Source: Candidatus Oleimmundimicrobium americanum (GTDB taxonomy: Bacteria > Actinomycetota > Aquicultoria > UBA3085 > Oleimmundimicrobiaceae). From it: a DNA stretch of 9,135 bases. The notes below the pieces were generated by a model. It did not search any database, had not been told where the DNA came from, and saw only the letters and a list, made by a program, of their open reading frames with translations. Shown in pieces: positions 1-7,490 of this stretch. The position numbers were made by a program, and so were the translations under genes. Positions within the stretch are counted from its first letter, which is position 1; each line of letters opens with the position of its first letter. Location: NCBI GenBank assembly GCA_002366545.1, contig DFBH01000042.1, forward strand, positions 1-9,135. The letters are read 5' to 3'.

Positions 1-120
1 TTGTTATTAAAATCGAGAGGGAAATCAAAAGACATGGTTACCGTTTAATGATTGGCCGGAGGGGGAAGTGTCTGCTAAGCGTGTAACCTTTACAAGGGGT
101 AAGGATTAAAGGAGTAAATT
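1..120 (+). other. Upstream tail / leader region, no identified gene
   Basis: The frame starting at base 3 stays open to a TAA at 84-86 and could be the last 27 residues of a protein that begins outside the window (ending in ...GKCLLSV). I do not recognise the family. The frame at base 1 is also open, to a TAA at 46-48, so the choice of frame is uncertain. Downstream of base 86 the only clear signal is a good Shine-Dalgarno sequence (AAAGGAG, about 109-115) for the gene starting at 121. I see no terminator hairpin between the two, so the flavoprotein gene could be co-transcribed with whatever lies upstream. Confidence 0.25.
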
Positions 121-705
121 ATGATGATCGTTGGAATAAACGGAAGTCCTCATAAAGACGGAAATGTTGCGTATTTGCTTAACGTTGCATTGGATGCGGC
201 AAAAGAGAAAGGAGCAACGGTGTATGTTGAACACGTTTGCGAGGTGCTTAAAGGACAAAAGAAGTCTTACTGTGATGCATGCTCAAGCCCTTGCAATAAA
301 AGCTGTTTTAAGGGGACTTTATTAGAGGAATCATTTAAACGTTTAAATGAGGCGGATGCTATTATTCTTGGAAGCCCCGTCTATTTTGGAACCGTCTCAG
401 CTCAGCTCAAGGCGTACTGGGATAAAACAAGAGCTTTAAGAACCGAAAAGTTGCTTTTAGGGACAATTGGCGGAGCCGTAGCTGTTGGGGCTTCGAAATT
501 TGGAGGACAGGAGACTACCATAAAAGCACTTCACAGTATGATGCTGATTCAGGGGATGAGCGTAGTGGGGGATGGAGCAAGTGAATTTGATGCTGGTCAT
601 CATGGAGTATGTGGGGTTAGGCCCGCAAAGGAAGACATTAGTGCGATAAAGCGAGCAAAGATTTTAGGCATAAGAATTTTTGAAGAAACACAGGCAAGGC
701 AATAG
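121..705 (+). CDS. Flavodoxin-fold NAD(P)H-dependent FMN oxidoreductase with cysteine cluster
   Basis: This is a cytoplasmic flavoprotein of the NADPH-dependent FMN reductase / iron-sulfur flavoprotein superfamily, 194 aa, full length for the group. The N-terminal strand MMIVGINGSPHKDGN (1-15) carries the FMN-phosphate loop G-S-P-x-x-x-G-N. GSPVYFGTVSAQLKAYWD (84-101) is the second flavin-binding block, and the glycine-rich GASKFGGQETT (123-133) lies near the isoalloxazine pocket. Cysteines 51, 54, 58 and 62 form C-X2-C-X3-C-X3-C, with Cys40 just before. This resembles the compact cysteine motif that binds a [4Fe-4S] cluster in Methanosarcina-type ISF, although the spacing is not identical. 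The physiological electron acceptor cannot be read from the sequence. Start: ATG at 121, with a second ATG directly after at 124 and AAAGGAG a few bases upstream. The gene stands alone before a repeat-filled gap, and nothing in its neighbours points to a pathway. Confidence 0.88.
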   Translation: MMIVGINGSPHKDGNVAYLLNVALDAAKEKGATVYVEHVCEVLKGQKKSYCDACSSPCNKSCFKGTLLEESFKRLNEADAIILGSPVYFGTVSAQLKAYWDKTRALRTEKLLLGTIGGAVAVGASKFGGQETTIKALHSMMLIQGMSVVGDGASEFDAGHHGVCGVRPAKEDISAIKRAKILGIRIFEETQARQ

Positions 706-707
706 GT

Positions 708-894
708 GGCAGATAGCAGATGGCTAAAAGCATAGAGCGGAGAGCTTAGAGCAGAGAGAAAAACCAGCAAGCCAACCAGAAAACTTCCAAATGCCAGATG
801 CCGACCAATAACTCCCGACTGATGCCTGTCCGCCTTTGGCGGGCTTGCCCGCCGCTGGCGGGGCAGATAGTAGATGGCTGATAGCAGATAGCTG
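708..894. repeat. Intergenic repeat island: direct repeats flanking nested GC-rich inverted repeats
   Basis: The 204-base gap between the flavoprotein and dgt genes is unlike the surrounding DNA. An 18-base unit, GGCAGATAGCAGATGGCT (708-725), recurs with one mismatch at 862-879. The second copy runs on into a further related copy (GATAGCAGATAGCTGG, 879-894). Between them lie several GC-rich inverted repeats that overlap and compete: CCGCC-TTT-GGCGG (830-842), GGCGGGC-TT-GCCCGCC (838-853) and CCCGCC-GCT-GGCGGG (848-862). An outer imperfect arm joins CTG at 826-828 to CAG at 864-866. No reading frame here looks protein-like. It could be a small non-autonomous repeat element (REP or MITE type), and the hairpins could also work as an attenuator or an mRNA-end stabiliser between the two genes. 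The family is not identified. Confidence 0.65.
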
Positions 895-909
895 GTTTTG
901 GGGTGAATA

Positions 910-1938
910 ATGAATATACACGAGATGTTAGAGGAAAAAGAAAAAGAGATACTTTCGCCAGATGCTCAGCTCAGCATGTGTTCAAAGGGTCGCGAGCATC
1001 CCATTAAACCCTGTTTTTTAAGAACGGAATTTCAAAGGGATAGAGATAGAATAATCCATTCCAAGACATTTAGGCGTTTATCTCATAAAACCCAAGTCTT
1101 TTTGGCCCCCGAAGGTGATCATTATCGTACACGCTTGACCCACACGCTTGAAGTCACTCAAATTGCTCGTACAGTTGCCAGGGCTTTGAGTTTAAACGAA
1201 GACTTAACGGAGGCTATTGGCTTGGGTCATGATTTGGGCCATACTCCCTTTGGCCATACAGGCGAAGATGCATTAACCGAGTGCTTAGAAGAGATAAGCG
1301 AGAATTTTAAAGATGCACCCAAATCGTTTAAACATAATTTACAAAGCCTCCGTGTAGTTGATTATTTGGAATATGACGGCAAAGGCTTGAATCTTACCTG
1401 GGAAGTTAGGGATGGCATTTTAAATCACACCGGTGAAGTAATGCCTTCAACTCTCGAAGGCCAAATAGTGAAGATTTCTGACAGGATAGCTTATATTAAT
1501 CATGATATAGACGATGCTATAAGAGCGAACATACTTAAAGAAAAAGATTTGCCGCCTAGACTCGTAAAGGTTTTGGGCAATTATCACGGAGTCAGAATAA
1601 ATAATATGGTTCGAAATATAGTTAAAGAGAGCAAAGATAAAAACACTATACAGTTAAGCAAAGATTTTGCTGATGCTGTGGATGAATTGCGCAGTTTTCT
1701 CTTTGAGAGAGTTTATATTAGTTCTGAGGCAAAAGTTGAGGAACCGAAGGCCAAAAGGGTTGTTAAGATGCTTTTCTTTTATTATTTAGAAAATCCGAAT
1801 GAGATGCCCAAAGAGTTTCAAGTTGAAAAAGGGGGAAAGCTGCCCACAAAGATTTGCGACTATGTTGCGGGAATGACCGATAGGTATGCATTAAGGAAAT
1901 TTAACGAGCTCTTTATGCCCAAAACATGGATGTTGTAA
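910..1938 (+). CDS. dgt: Deoxyguanosinetriphosphate triphosphohydrolase-like HD protein
   Basis: This is an HD-superfamily phosphohydrolase of the dGTPase type. Characterised relatives cleave a dNTP to the deoxynucleoside and inorganic triphosphate, helping set dNTP pools in the cytoplasm. At 342 aa it has the length of the shorter bacterial dGTPase-like class rather than the ~500 aa E. coli Dgt. The nucleotide-pocket signature FRRLSHKTQVF is at 54-64. The metal-binding HD set is complete: His78 (LTHTLEV), His107-Asp108 (GHDLGHTPFGH, 106-116) and Asp191 (KISDRIAYINHDIDDA). KHNLQSLRVV (141-150) is another conserved block. The ATG at 910 is preceded by GGGGTGA. Upstream is the repeat island and downstream an 86-base gap to the pyrophosphatase gene. 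In several bacteria a gene of this family sits next to dnaG-rpoD, as it nearly does here. The actual dNTP preference cannot be predicted. Confidence 0.93.
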   Translation: MNIHEMLEEKEKEILSPDAQLSMCSKGREHPIKPCFLRTEFQRDRDRIIHSKTFRRLSHKTQVFLAPEGDHYRTRLTHTLEVTQIARTVARALSLNEDLTEAIGLGHDLGHTPFGHTGEDALTECLEEISENFKDAPKSFKHNLQSLRVVDYLEYDGKGLNLTWEVRDGILNHTGEVMPSTLEGQIVKISDRIAYINHDIDDAIRANILKEKDLPPRLVKVLGNYHGVRINNMVRNIVKESKDKNTIQLSKDFADAVDELRSFLFERVYISSEAKVEEPKAKRVVKMLFFYYLENPNEMPKEFQVEKGGKLPTKICDYVAGMTDRYALRKFNELFMPKTWML

Positions 1939-2024
1939 TCTTTGCTTTGGTAAAAATTTATTTTATTGCCTGATAATGTGTGCTAAAATTACTAAAATTA
2001 TTTTAAACGAAAGGAGATTGGTGA

Positions 2025-4043
2025 ATGATAGAAAACTTAGGTTTTATTGCTCCCCTTACCGGTTTAGTAGCTTTAATATTTGCCGGATATTTTGCGAGTC
2101 TGGTAATGAAGCACTCTCCGGGTAATGAGAAGATGCAAGAAATTTCTAAGGCAATTCAAGAAGGAGCTATGGCCTTCTTGACTCGTGAGTACAAAGTTTT
2201 ATTGTTTTTCGTCTTATTTATGGCTGTCTTACTATTTATATTTATTAATCCTTTTACAGCCGTAGCCTTTGTGTGTGGTGCTATTTTATCGGCCACTGCC
2301 GGATTCATTGGCTTAAACATCGCGACCAGGGCAAATTCTAGAACAACGAATGCTGCGCGAGAGGGTGTGGCACAAGCGCTTGGCGTTGCTTTTAGAGGCG
2401 GATCTGTTATGGGGATGTCCGTTGTTGGTCTCGGACTTTTAGGTTTGGGTATATTTTTTATGATATTTAAAGATTGTTCAAACGGATATGAAATCATCAA
2501 CGGTTTTGCTCTGGGGGCAAGTTCCATAGCTCTTTTTGCTCGTGTTGGCGGAGGTATTTATACCAAAGCGGCTGATGTCGGTGCGGACTTGGTTGGTAAG
2601 GTCGAAGCGGGTATTCCTGAAGATGATCCAAGGAACCCCGCCGTTATTGCCGATAACGTGGGAGATAATGTTGGAGATGTTGCCGGTATGGGAGCCGATT
2701 TGTTTGAGTCGTATGTCGGTTCGATAGTTGCGGCAATGACCTTAGGGGCATTGGTGTTGGGTCCAGACGGAATGCTGCTCCCGTTTTTAATTGCGGCAGC
2801 CGGGATTATATGTTCAATTATAGGTATGTACTTCGTTCGAGTCAGTAAAGACAATACCCATCTACATAAGGCTTTGAGTAGAGGTACTTATGTTGCTGCG
2901 GTTCTTGTGGTTATAGCGTCTTTTGGTTTGGTATATTGGGTTTTAGGTGCTGATAAAATTTCCTTTTTCTGGGCAATTGTTGCCGGACTTGGAGCCGGTG
3001 TCGCGATTGGTTTCATAACTGAGGTTTATACTTCTGCCTCTTATAAGTCTGTGAAAGAGATTGCTAATTCCGCAAAAACCGGACCGGCGACCACCATTTT
3101 GACCGGGTATTCTATTGGATTAAAGAGCACGGTTTGGCCGGTTATTTTAGTTTGTTTAGCTATTTTTGTAGCTTATGTGTCTGGTGAGGTCGCAATGCAA
3201 GGTGGTGGAGTGTATGGAATATCTCTTGCAGCTCTTGGTATGTTAGCTACAACCGGTATTGTGGTAGGGGTTGATGCTTATGGGCCCATTGCCGATAACG
3301 CCGGCGGAATTTCGGAGATGGCCGGTTTAGGACCGGAAGTTAGGAAAGTAACCGATAGTTTGGATGCTGTTGGAAATACCACAGCTGCCATAGCAAAGGG
3401 ATTTGCAATAGGTTCAGCGGCTTTGACGTCATTGGCACTCTTTAGTGCTTATTCAAAAGCTGTCGGATTAAATGTTATAGACATTCTAAATTACAAAGTA
3501 ATTATCGGTATTCTCATAGGGGCCGCATGCCCATATCTTTTCGCTTCTCTTACAATTCAGGCTGTTGGAAAAGCGGCTTTCTCAATGATAGAGGAAGTTC
3601 GTAGGCAATTTAAAGAGATTAAGGGCCTTATGGAGGGAAAAGCTAAAGCCGACTATCATCGTTGTGTTGATATCAGCACGGCTTCGGCATTGAGAGAGAT
3701 GGTTATGCCCAGCATCATCGCTGTAGGCGCTCCGATTCTGGTGGGTTTAGTTTTAGGAGCTGAGGCCCTGGGTGGTTTACTTGTAGGAGTTCTTGCTTCA
3801 GGTTTTTTGATGGCTGTTATGATGGCGAATGCCGGTGGAGCATGGGATAATGCTAAAAAATATATAGAAGCCGGTAATTTAGGAGGAAAAGGTTCTGATA
3901 CTCATAAAGCAGCTGTCGTAGGTGATACCGTTGGAGATCCGTTCAAGGACACAGCGGGCCCATCCATGAATATCTTAATCAAAATCATGAGCATTGTGGC
4001 GCTTGTCTTTGCTCCTGTCTTTGTAAATTCACTTATTCATTAA
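2025..4043 (+). CDS. hppA: Membrane-bound K+-dependent pyrophosphatase, probably Na+-pumping
   Basis: This is an integral-membrane pyrophosphatase that couples PPi hydrolysis to outward cation transport. Its 672 aa length and many hydrophobic segments fit the family's 16 helices. The PPi/Mg2+ site begins at Asp184 (DVGADLVGKVEAGIPEDDP) and continues through IADNVGDNVGDVAG (208-221). The last conserved block, VVGDTVGDPFKDTAGPS, is near the C-terminus. Two subclass features are visible. First, GNTTAAIAKG has Ala454 and Ala457 where K+-independent enzymes carry Lys/Thr, so the enzyme should need K+. Second, the gate glutamate falls in DLFESY (Glu228), the position used by Na+-transporting enzymes; plant-type H+ pumps have it four residues later. 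Na+ transport is therefore the better guess, but some related enzymes move both ions. SD AAGGAGA (2011-2017) sets the start. A TGCTAAAAT (1981-1989) resembles an extended -10, but no good -35 accompanies it. Two hairpins end the unit. Confidence 0.95.
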   Translation: MIENLGFIAPLTGLVALIFAGYFASLVMKHSPGNEKMQEISKAIQEGAMAFLTREYKVLLFFVLFMAVLLFIFINPFTAVAFVCGAILSATAGFIGLNIATRANSRTTNAAREGVAQALGVAFRGGSVMGMSVVGLGLLGLGIFFMIFKDCSNGYEIINGFALGASSIALFARVGGGIYTKAADVGADLVGKVEAGIPEDDPRNPAVIADNVGDNVGDVAGMGADLFESYVGSIVAAMTLGALVLGPDGMLLPFLIAAAGIICSIIGMYFVRVSKDNTHLHKALSRGTYVAAVLVVIASFGLVYWVLGADKISFFWAIVAGLGAGVAIGFITEVYTSASYKSVKEIANSAKTGPATTILTGYSIGLKSTVWPVILVCLAIFVAYVSGEVAMQGGGVYGISLAALGMLATTGIVVGVDAYGPIADNAGGISEMAGLGPEVRKVTDSLDAVGNTTAAIAKGFAIGSAALTSLALFSAYSKAVGLNVIDILNYKVIIGILIGAACPYLFASLTIQAVGKAAFSMIEEVRRQFKEIKGLMEGKAKADYHRCVDISTASALREMVMPSIIAVGAPILVGLVLGAEALGGLLVGVLASGFLMAVMMANAGGAWDNAKKYIEAGNLGGKGSDTHKAAVVGDTVGDPFKDTAGPSMNILIKIMSIVALVFAPVFVNSLIH

Positions 4044-4064
4044 GAGAACGAGTTTGATATGAAT

Positions 4065-4092
4065 AAAGAGAGGGCGTTGGTGCCCTCTCTTT
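4065..4092. terminator. 11-bp perfect hairpin after hppA
   Basis: AAAGAGAGGGC (4065-4075) pairs perfectly with GCCCTCTCTTT (4082-4092) around the loop GTTGGT, starting 21 bases after the hppA stop codon. It is flanked by A residues on the left and a short T run on the right, so it could act on either strand. The downstream T tract is short, so it may be a weak terminator or a 3'-end stabiliser backed up by the next hairpin. Confidence 0.5.
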
Positions 4093-4104
4093 ACATACTC
4101 TAAG

Positions 4105-4139
4105 CCACCCCGATGTCATCGGGGTGGTAGTTTGTTTTC
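4105..4139 (+). terminator. Rho-independent terminator after hppA
   Basis: CCACCCCGAT (4105-4114) pairs with ATCGGGGTGG (4118-4127) around GTC. The GC-rich stem is followed by the T-rich tract TAGTTTGTTTTC (4128-4139). This is the classical terminator in the hppA-dnaG gap and separates the pyrophosphatase transcript from the dnaG-rpoD unit. Confidence 0.72.
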
Positions 4140-4260
4140 AAGGATTATCAATTTGCTTGTCGAATAATAATAAATACTGAATAAATTACGCTGGTATTCG
4201 TATTTTGTGTCCGCAAAAATTTCCAAATTTTGTATAACATATAGGGAATAGGTAAGTATT

Positions 4261-6033
4261 ATGCCTGGATTTATAAAAGAAGAGGACATAAACGAAGTCA
4301 GAGAGCGAAACGATTTGGTCGAGGTCGTCTCCGGATATGTTAACTTAAAAAAAGCAGGAAGACTTTTTAAAGGTCTTTGCCCATTTCATAAAGAAAAGAC
4401 TCCTTCTTTTGTGATAGATCCTGCAAAACAACTTTACTATTGTTTTGGGTGTGGAGAAGGGGGCAATGTCTATAATTTCTTGATGAAAATTGAAAATATT
4501 GATTTTCCTGAGTCTGTTCAGATGCTTGCGGAAAGAACGAATTACTCTCTTCGTTATGAACGTCCGAGTGACTCCAAAGCGGTTTCGCGCAGAGAACGTT
4601 TACATGATATGAATGAGCTTGCTCGGCGATTTTATAACCATATTTTATTGAAGACAAATGAAGGAGAGAGGGCTAAAAAATATTTAAAAAACCGTGGATT
4701 TAAAAATAGAACATTTGAGATTTTTAAACTGGGTTATGCGCCAAGTGATGGTAAAAAACTATTAAGATTTTTAACAAAAAAGGGATACGGATTGCAAGAA
4801 TTAATTGATGTTGGTTTGGTTGTTAAAGGGAATAAATGCTCCCATGATTTATTTAGAAACAGAATTATTTTTCCGATAACTGATTTAAAAGGAAAGCCGA
4901 TTGCTTTTGGGGGAAGGGTGATAGATAAGGCGTTTCCAAAATATATAAATACACCGGATACGACACTTTTTCATAAAAGTTCGACCTTATATAATCAGTT
5001 TCTTGCAAAAAGCGAGATAGTAAAATCGGAATATACTCTGGTTGTAGAGGGTTATACTGATGTTATTTCGTTGTATCAAGCTGGAATAAAAAACGTGGTT
5101 GCGATGCTTGGCACGGCCTTTACCTCGGAGCATTTGCACTTGTTATCTCGATTTACCAATAAAGTTGTTCTGTTATTTGATGCGGATAAAGCGGGTATTG
5201 CAGCTGCTGAGAGAGGTTTGGGATTGCTGGGACAATCTAAGGTTGATGTGTTTGTTGTTTCTTTGCCTTCAGGCAAAGACCCGGCAGATTTTATTGTAAG
5301 TGAAGGAGAAAGTGGTTTTAGAAAACGTTTGGATGAATCAAAACCATTAATTGAATTTTGCTTAGATCTGGCTCTTAGAAAACACAACTTAAAAGAGCCG
5401 TTAGAGAGGGCTAAAGCCGTGAATGATTCTGTAGAGATAATAGCGCTTTTAGAAAATGCTGTTTTAAGAGAAGATTATTTAAGGAAGTTGGAAGATAGGC
5501 TCAATATTTCATATGAGTCTCTTTTATCTGAGCTAAAAAAGGTTAAAAGGAAAAAATTTAAAGGTGAGAATACAGTTGTAAGTGCAACGTTAGATGCCCA
5601 AGTTAAATCCGAACGGGAAGCCTTGAAATTTATTTTGCAATATCCGGATAAGACAGACCAATTTTTGCTGGAACTTACGGAGGAATATTTTACTTACCCT
5701 GAGCATCGGGATTTGCTTCTCTTTTTAAAAAGCATTTCAAAAGAACGTTTAAATTCAGCTGATTTGATTAACTCAATTTCCGATAAGAAATTTGTTAATT
5801 TAATAACATTACTTTCTTTGGAACCAATAAATGTTGATATTGACAGTTGGGATAAGTATTTTTCAGATATTTTAATTAAACTCAAGGATTTTTTCCTTAA
5901 ACGTCAAATTTATAGATTAAAGTTAAAATTAAAAGAAGCTGATTCAGTCGGAGATGCGATGGAAGTCGATAAAGTTTTTAATGAATTAATTAAATTGGAG
6001 AAAAAAAGAAGGGAACTGAAACAATGTATCTAA
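4261..6033 (+). CDS. dnaG: DNA primase DnaG
   Basis: This is the replicative primase, which makes short RNA primers on the lagging strand and at origins and is recruited by the DnaB helicase. At 590 aa it is the usual bacterial length. The N-terminal CHC2 zinc-binding domain shows Cys40, His43, Cys61 and Cys64 (CPFHKEKTPSF then YYCFGCGEGGNV). The RNA-polymerase core contains RNRIIFPITDLKGKPIAFGG (199-218). The TOPRIM fold carries the catalytic Glu263 (VVEGYTDVIS) and the metal-binding Asp307-x-Asp309 (LLFDADKAG). The C-terminal part from about residue 440 is lysine-rich and helical, where the DnaB-interacting domain belongs; it is the least conserved part, as is normal. The start at ATG 4261 matches the family's N-terminus (I-x-E-V-R-x-R-N-D-L-V-E-V-V-S-x-Y-V). 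Its SD (AGGT, about 4250-4253) is weak. The gene follows two hairpins, so it should have its own promoter in 4140-4260, but I found no convincing -35/-10 pair there. rpoD follows after 80 bases. Confidence 0.97.
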   Translation: MPGFIKEEDINEVRERNDLVEVVSGYVNLKKAGRLFKGLCPFHKEKTPSFVIDPAKQLYYCFGCGEGGNVYNFLMKIENIDFPESVQMLAERTNYSLRYERPSDSKAVSRRERLHDMNELARRFYNHILLKTNEGERAKKYLKNRGFKNRTFEIFKLGYAPSDGKKLLRFLTKKGYGLQELIDVGLVVKGNKCSHDLFRNRIIFPITDLKGKPIAFGGRVIDKAFPKYINTPDTTLFHKSSTLYNQFLAKSEIVKSEYTLVVEGYTDVISLYQAGIKNVVAMLGTAFTSEHLHLLSRFTNKVVLLFDADKAGIAAAERGLGLLGQSKVDVFVVSLPSGKDPADFIVSEGESGFRKRLDESKPLIEFCLDLALRKHNLKEPLERAKAVNDSVEIIALLENAVLREDYLRKLEDRLNISYESLLSELKKVKRKKFKGENTVVSATLDAQVKSEREALKFILQYPDKTDQFLLELTEEYFTYPEHRDLLLFLKSISKERLNSADLINSISDKKFVNLITLLSLEPINVDIDSWDKYFSDILIKLKDFFLKRQIYRLKLKLKEADSVGDAMEVDKVFNELIKLEKKRRELKQCI

Positions 6034-6054
6034 TTATATATTGTTTAAAAACCA

Positions 6055-6082
6055 TTTTCAGAGATTAACAGACGTATTTAAT
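6055..6082 (+). promoter_or_regulatory. Possible internal promoter for rpoD
   Basis: In the 80-base dnaG-rpoD gap, TTTTCA (6055-6060) and TTTAAT (6077-6082) are 16 bases apart and match 4/6 and 5/6 of the sigma-70 consensus. An internal promoter ahead of rpoD is common in primase-sigma operons. AT-rich DNA yields such matches by chance, so this is tentative. Confidence 0.33.
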
Positions 6083-6113
6083 AGAAATTTTAATTATTTG
6101 GAGGATAGAAAGA

Positions 6114-7310
6114 TTGAAAAATAAAAGTGAAGAGCTTGAGATAAAAGAGGTAAAGCAGCTAATTTCAAAAGGGAAAGAAAAAGGAAATCTTACAACCGAT
6201 GAGATCGGAGATGCTCTTCAAACGGTTGATTTGAGTACAGAGCAGATGGAAAATATTTATGCAAAGTTAGCAAATATGAATATTGCCATACTGGATTCAG
6301 AAGATTTATTTGAGTCGACTGATGATAACAAGGAGAAAAGCGCGGCTGAAAATAGGATGGCGGAAATAAAGAAAAATTTTGAGGTTTCCCTGAAATCTCC
6401 CACAAACGATCCGGTGCGTATGTACTTAAAGGAAATTGGAAAGGTTTCCTTGCTTACCGGCAAAGAGGAAGTGAAATTAGCAAAAAAGATAGAGGCTGGA
6501 GAGAATGCTGTTGAAAAGTTAGATGAGGAAGAAGATGTTTTAAAACCCATTGAAAAAAGGCATTTAAGAAGGACAGAACGTGAGGGTTTAAACGCAAAAA
6601 GTAAATTGGTTGAGGCAAATTTAAGATTAGTGGTTTCAATTGCTAAACGTTATGTTGGAAGAGGGATGCTTTTTCTCGACTTGATTCAAGAGGGTAATTT
6701 GGGGCTAATTAGGGCTGTTGAAAAGTTTGATTATCGTAAGGGCTATAAATTTTCAACTTATGCTACGTGGTGGATTAGACAGGCTATAACTCGGGCCATA
6801 GCGGATCAAGCGAGGACAATTCGAATCCCCGTTCATATGGTTGAAACAATTAATAAGCTTATTAGGGTGCAGAGGCAACTGCTTCAAGATTTGGGACGGG
6901 AGCCGACACCGGAAGAGATAGCGAAGAAAATGGACTTTACTCCTGAAAAAGTACGTGAAGTTTTAAAAATATCGCAAGAACCCGTATCACTTGAAACTCC
7001 AATCGGAGAAGAGGAAGATAGTCAGCTTGGAGATTTTATTGAAGACAAAGAAGCTCAAATCCCGGTGGACGTAGCTTCATTTAGATTGTTACAAGAACAA
7101 TTAAGGGGTGTGTTGTCGGAATTAGGTGATCGAGAAAGGAAAGTTATTGAGCTCAGATTCGGTCTTTTGGATGGATGTCCTCGAACATTAGAAGAAGTTG
7201 GACGAGTTTTTGGTGTTACTCGTGAGCGCATTAGACAGATAGAATCAAAGACGTTGGGGAAACTTCGTCATCCCTGTCGGAGCGAGAAGCTTAAGGATTA
7301 TTTGGAGTAG
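6114..7310 (+). CDS. rpoD: Housekeeping RNA polymerase sigma factor RpoD (sigma-70 / SigA)
   Basis: This is the primary sigma factor, directing core RNA polymerase to -10/-35 promoters. It is 398 aa, a short group-1 sigma without the large non-conserved insert of E. coli sigma-70. Region 1.1 is the acidic N-terminus (about 1-95). Region 1.2 begins at Asp99 (DPVRMYLKEIG). Region 2 runs from about 165, with Asn169 in LVEANLRLVVSIAKRY and the -10-binding block at 213-241 (FSTYATWWIRQAITRAIADQ then ARTIRIPVH). Region 3 contains LLQDLGREPTPEEIAKKM. Region 4.2, the -35-binding helix-turn-helix, is at 358-386 (TLEEVGRVFGVTRERIRQIE). About 40 charged residues (EKLDEEEDVLKPIEKRHLRR) lie between regions 1.2 and 2.1, as in many actinobacterial sigma factors. 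The start is a TTG at 6114, chosen because GGAGG (6100-6104) sits 9 bases upstream. It is probably co-transcribed with dnaG. No clear terminator follows. Confidence 0.97.
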   Translation: MKNKSEELEIKEVKQLISKGKEKGNLTTDEIGDALQTVDLSTEQMENIYAKLANMNIAILDSEDLFESTDDNKEKSAAENRMAEIKKNFEVSLKSPTNDPVRMYLKEIGKVSLLTGKEEVKLAKKIEAGENAVEKLDEEEDVLKPIEKRHLRRTEREGLNAKSKLVEANLRLVVSIAKRYVGRGMLFLDLIQEGNLGLIRAVEKFDYRKGYKFSTYATWWIRQAITRAIADQARTIRIPVHMVETINKLIRVQRQLLQDLGREPTPEEIAKKMDFTPEKVREVLKISQEPVSLETPIGEEEDSQLGDFIEDKEAQIPVDVASFRLLQEQLRGVLSELGDRERKVIELRFGLLDGCPRTLEEVGRVFGVTRERIRQIESKTLGKLRHPCRSEKLKDYLE

Positions 7311-7369
7311 GACTGTTCATTAATCATTTTAAAGTATTAAGATGTTTTATTATTATGCTTATTTTGCAC

Positions 7370-7399
7370 TTGAAATTCCAGCTTCTCTTATCGTATAAT
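7370..7399 (+). promoter_or_regulatory. Sigma-70 promoter of the tRNA-Asn gene
   Basis: TTGAAA (7370-7375) and a perfect TATAAT (7394-7399) are separated by 18 bases. The predicted start of transcription, around 7406, leaves a leader of about 28 nt before the mature tRNA 5' end at 7434. This is the best promoter in the window, as expected for a stable-RNA gene. Confidence 0.78.
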
Positions 7400-7470
7400 T
7401 CACTGGTGCCAAAAATAAATATGTGAAATTTGTTCCTCGGTAGCTCAACAGGTAGAGCGGGTGGCTGTAA

Positions 7471-7479
7471 AAGGAGGTG
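7471..7479 (+). promoter_or_regulatory. Perfect Shine-Dalgarno sequence at the intron 5' end
   Basis: AAGGAGGTG starts two bases into the intron and is a full-length complement to the 3' end of 16S rRNA, so the intron was built to translate its endonuclease frame. The HNH frame's first usable codons lie at 7488-7493, about 9-13 bases on, but none is a standard start. TTG at 7492 is at usable spacing in the wrong frame. Confidence 0.6.
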
Positions 7480-7490
7480 TGGACTGAACG

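Noticed and set aside
708..894. CRISPR array
   Set aside because: Only two or three degenerate repeat copies with unequal spacing, no regular spacers, and no cas genes in the window.
724..921. Minus-strand 65-codon frame over the repeat island
   Set aside because: It consists of translated repeats and hairpins, with no SD or family motif, and runs into the dgt start.
2156..2854. Minus-strand frames of 123 and 98 codons and a + strand frame of 63 codons inside hppA
   Set aside because: They overlap the conserved pyrophosphatase frame and are low-complexity, Pro/Ser/Thr-rich antisense translations.
4153..4238. dnaG promoter built from TTGCTT (4153) or TATAAC (4233)
   Set aside because: Neither hexamer has a partner at 15-19 bases, so I did not call a promoter although one should exist in this gap.
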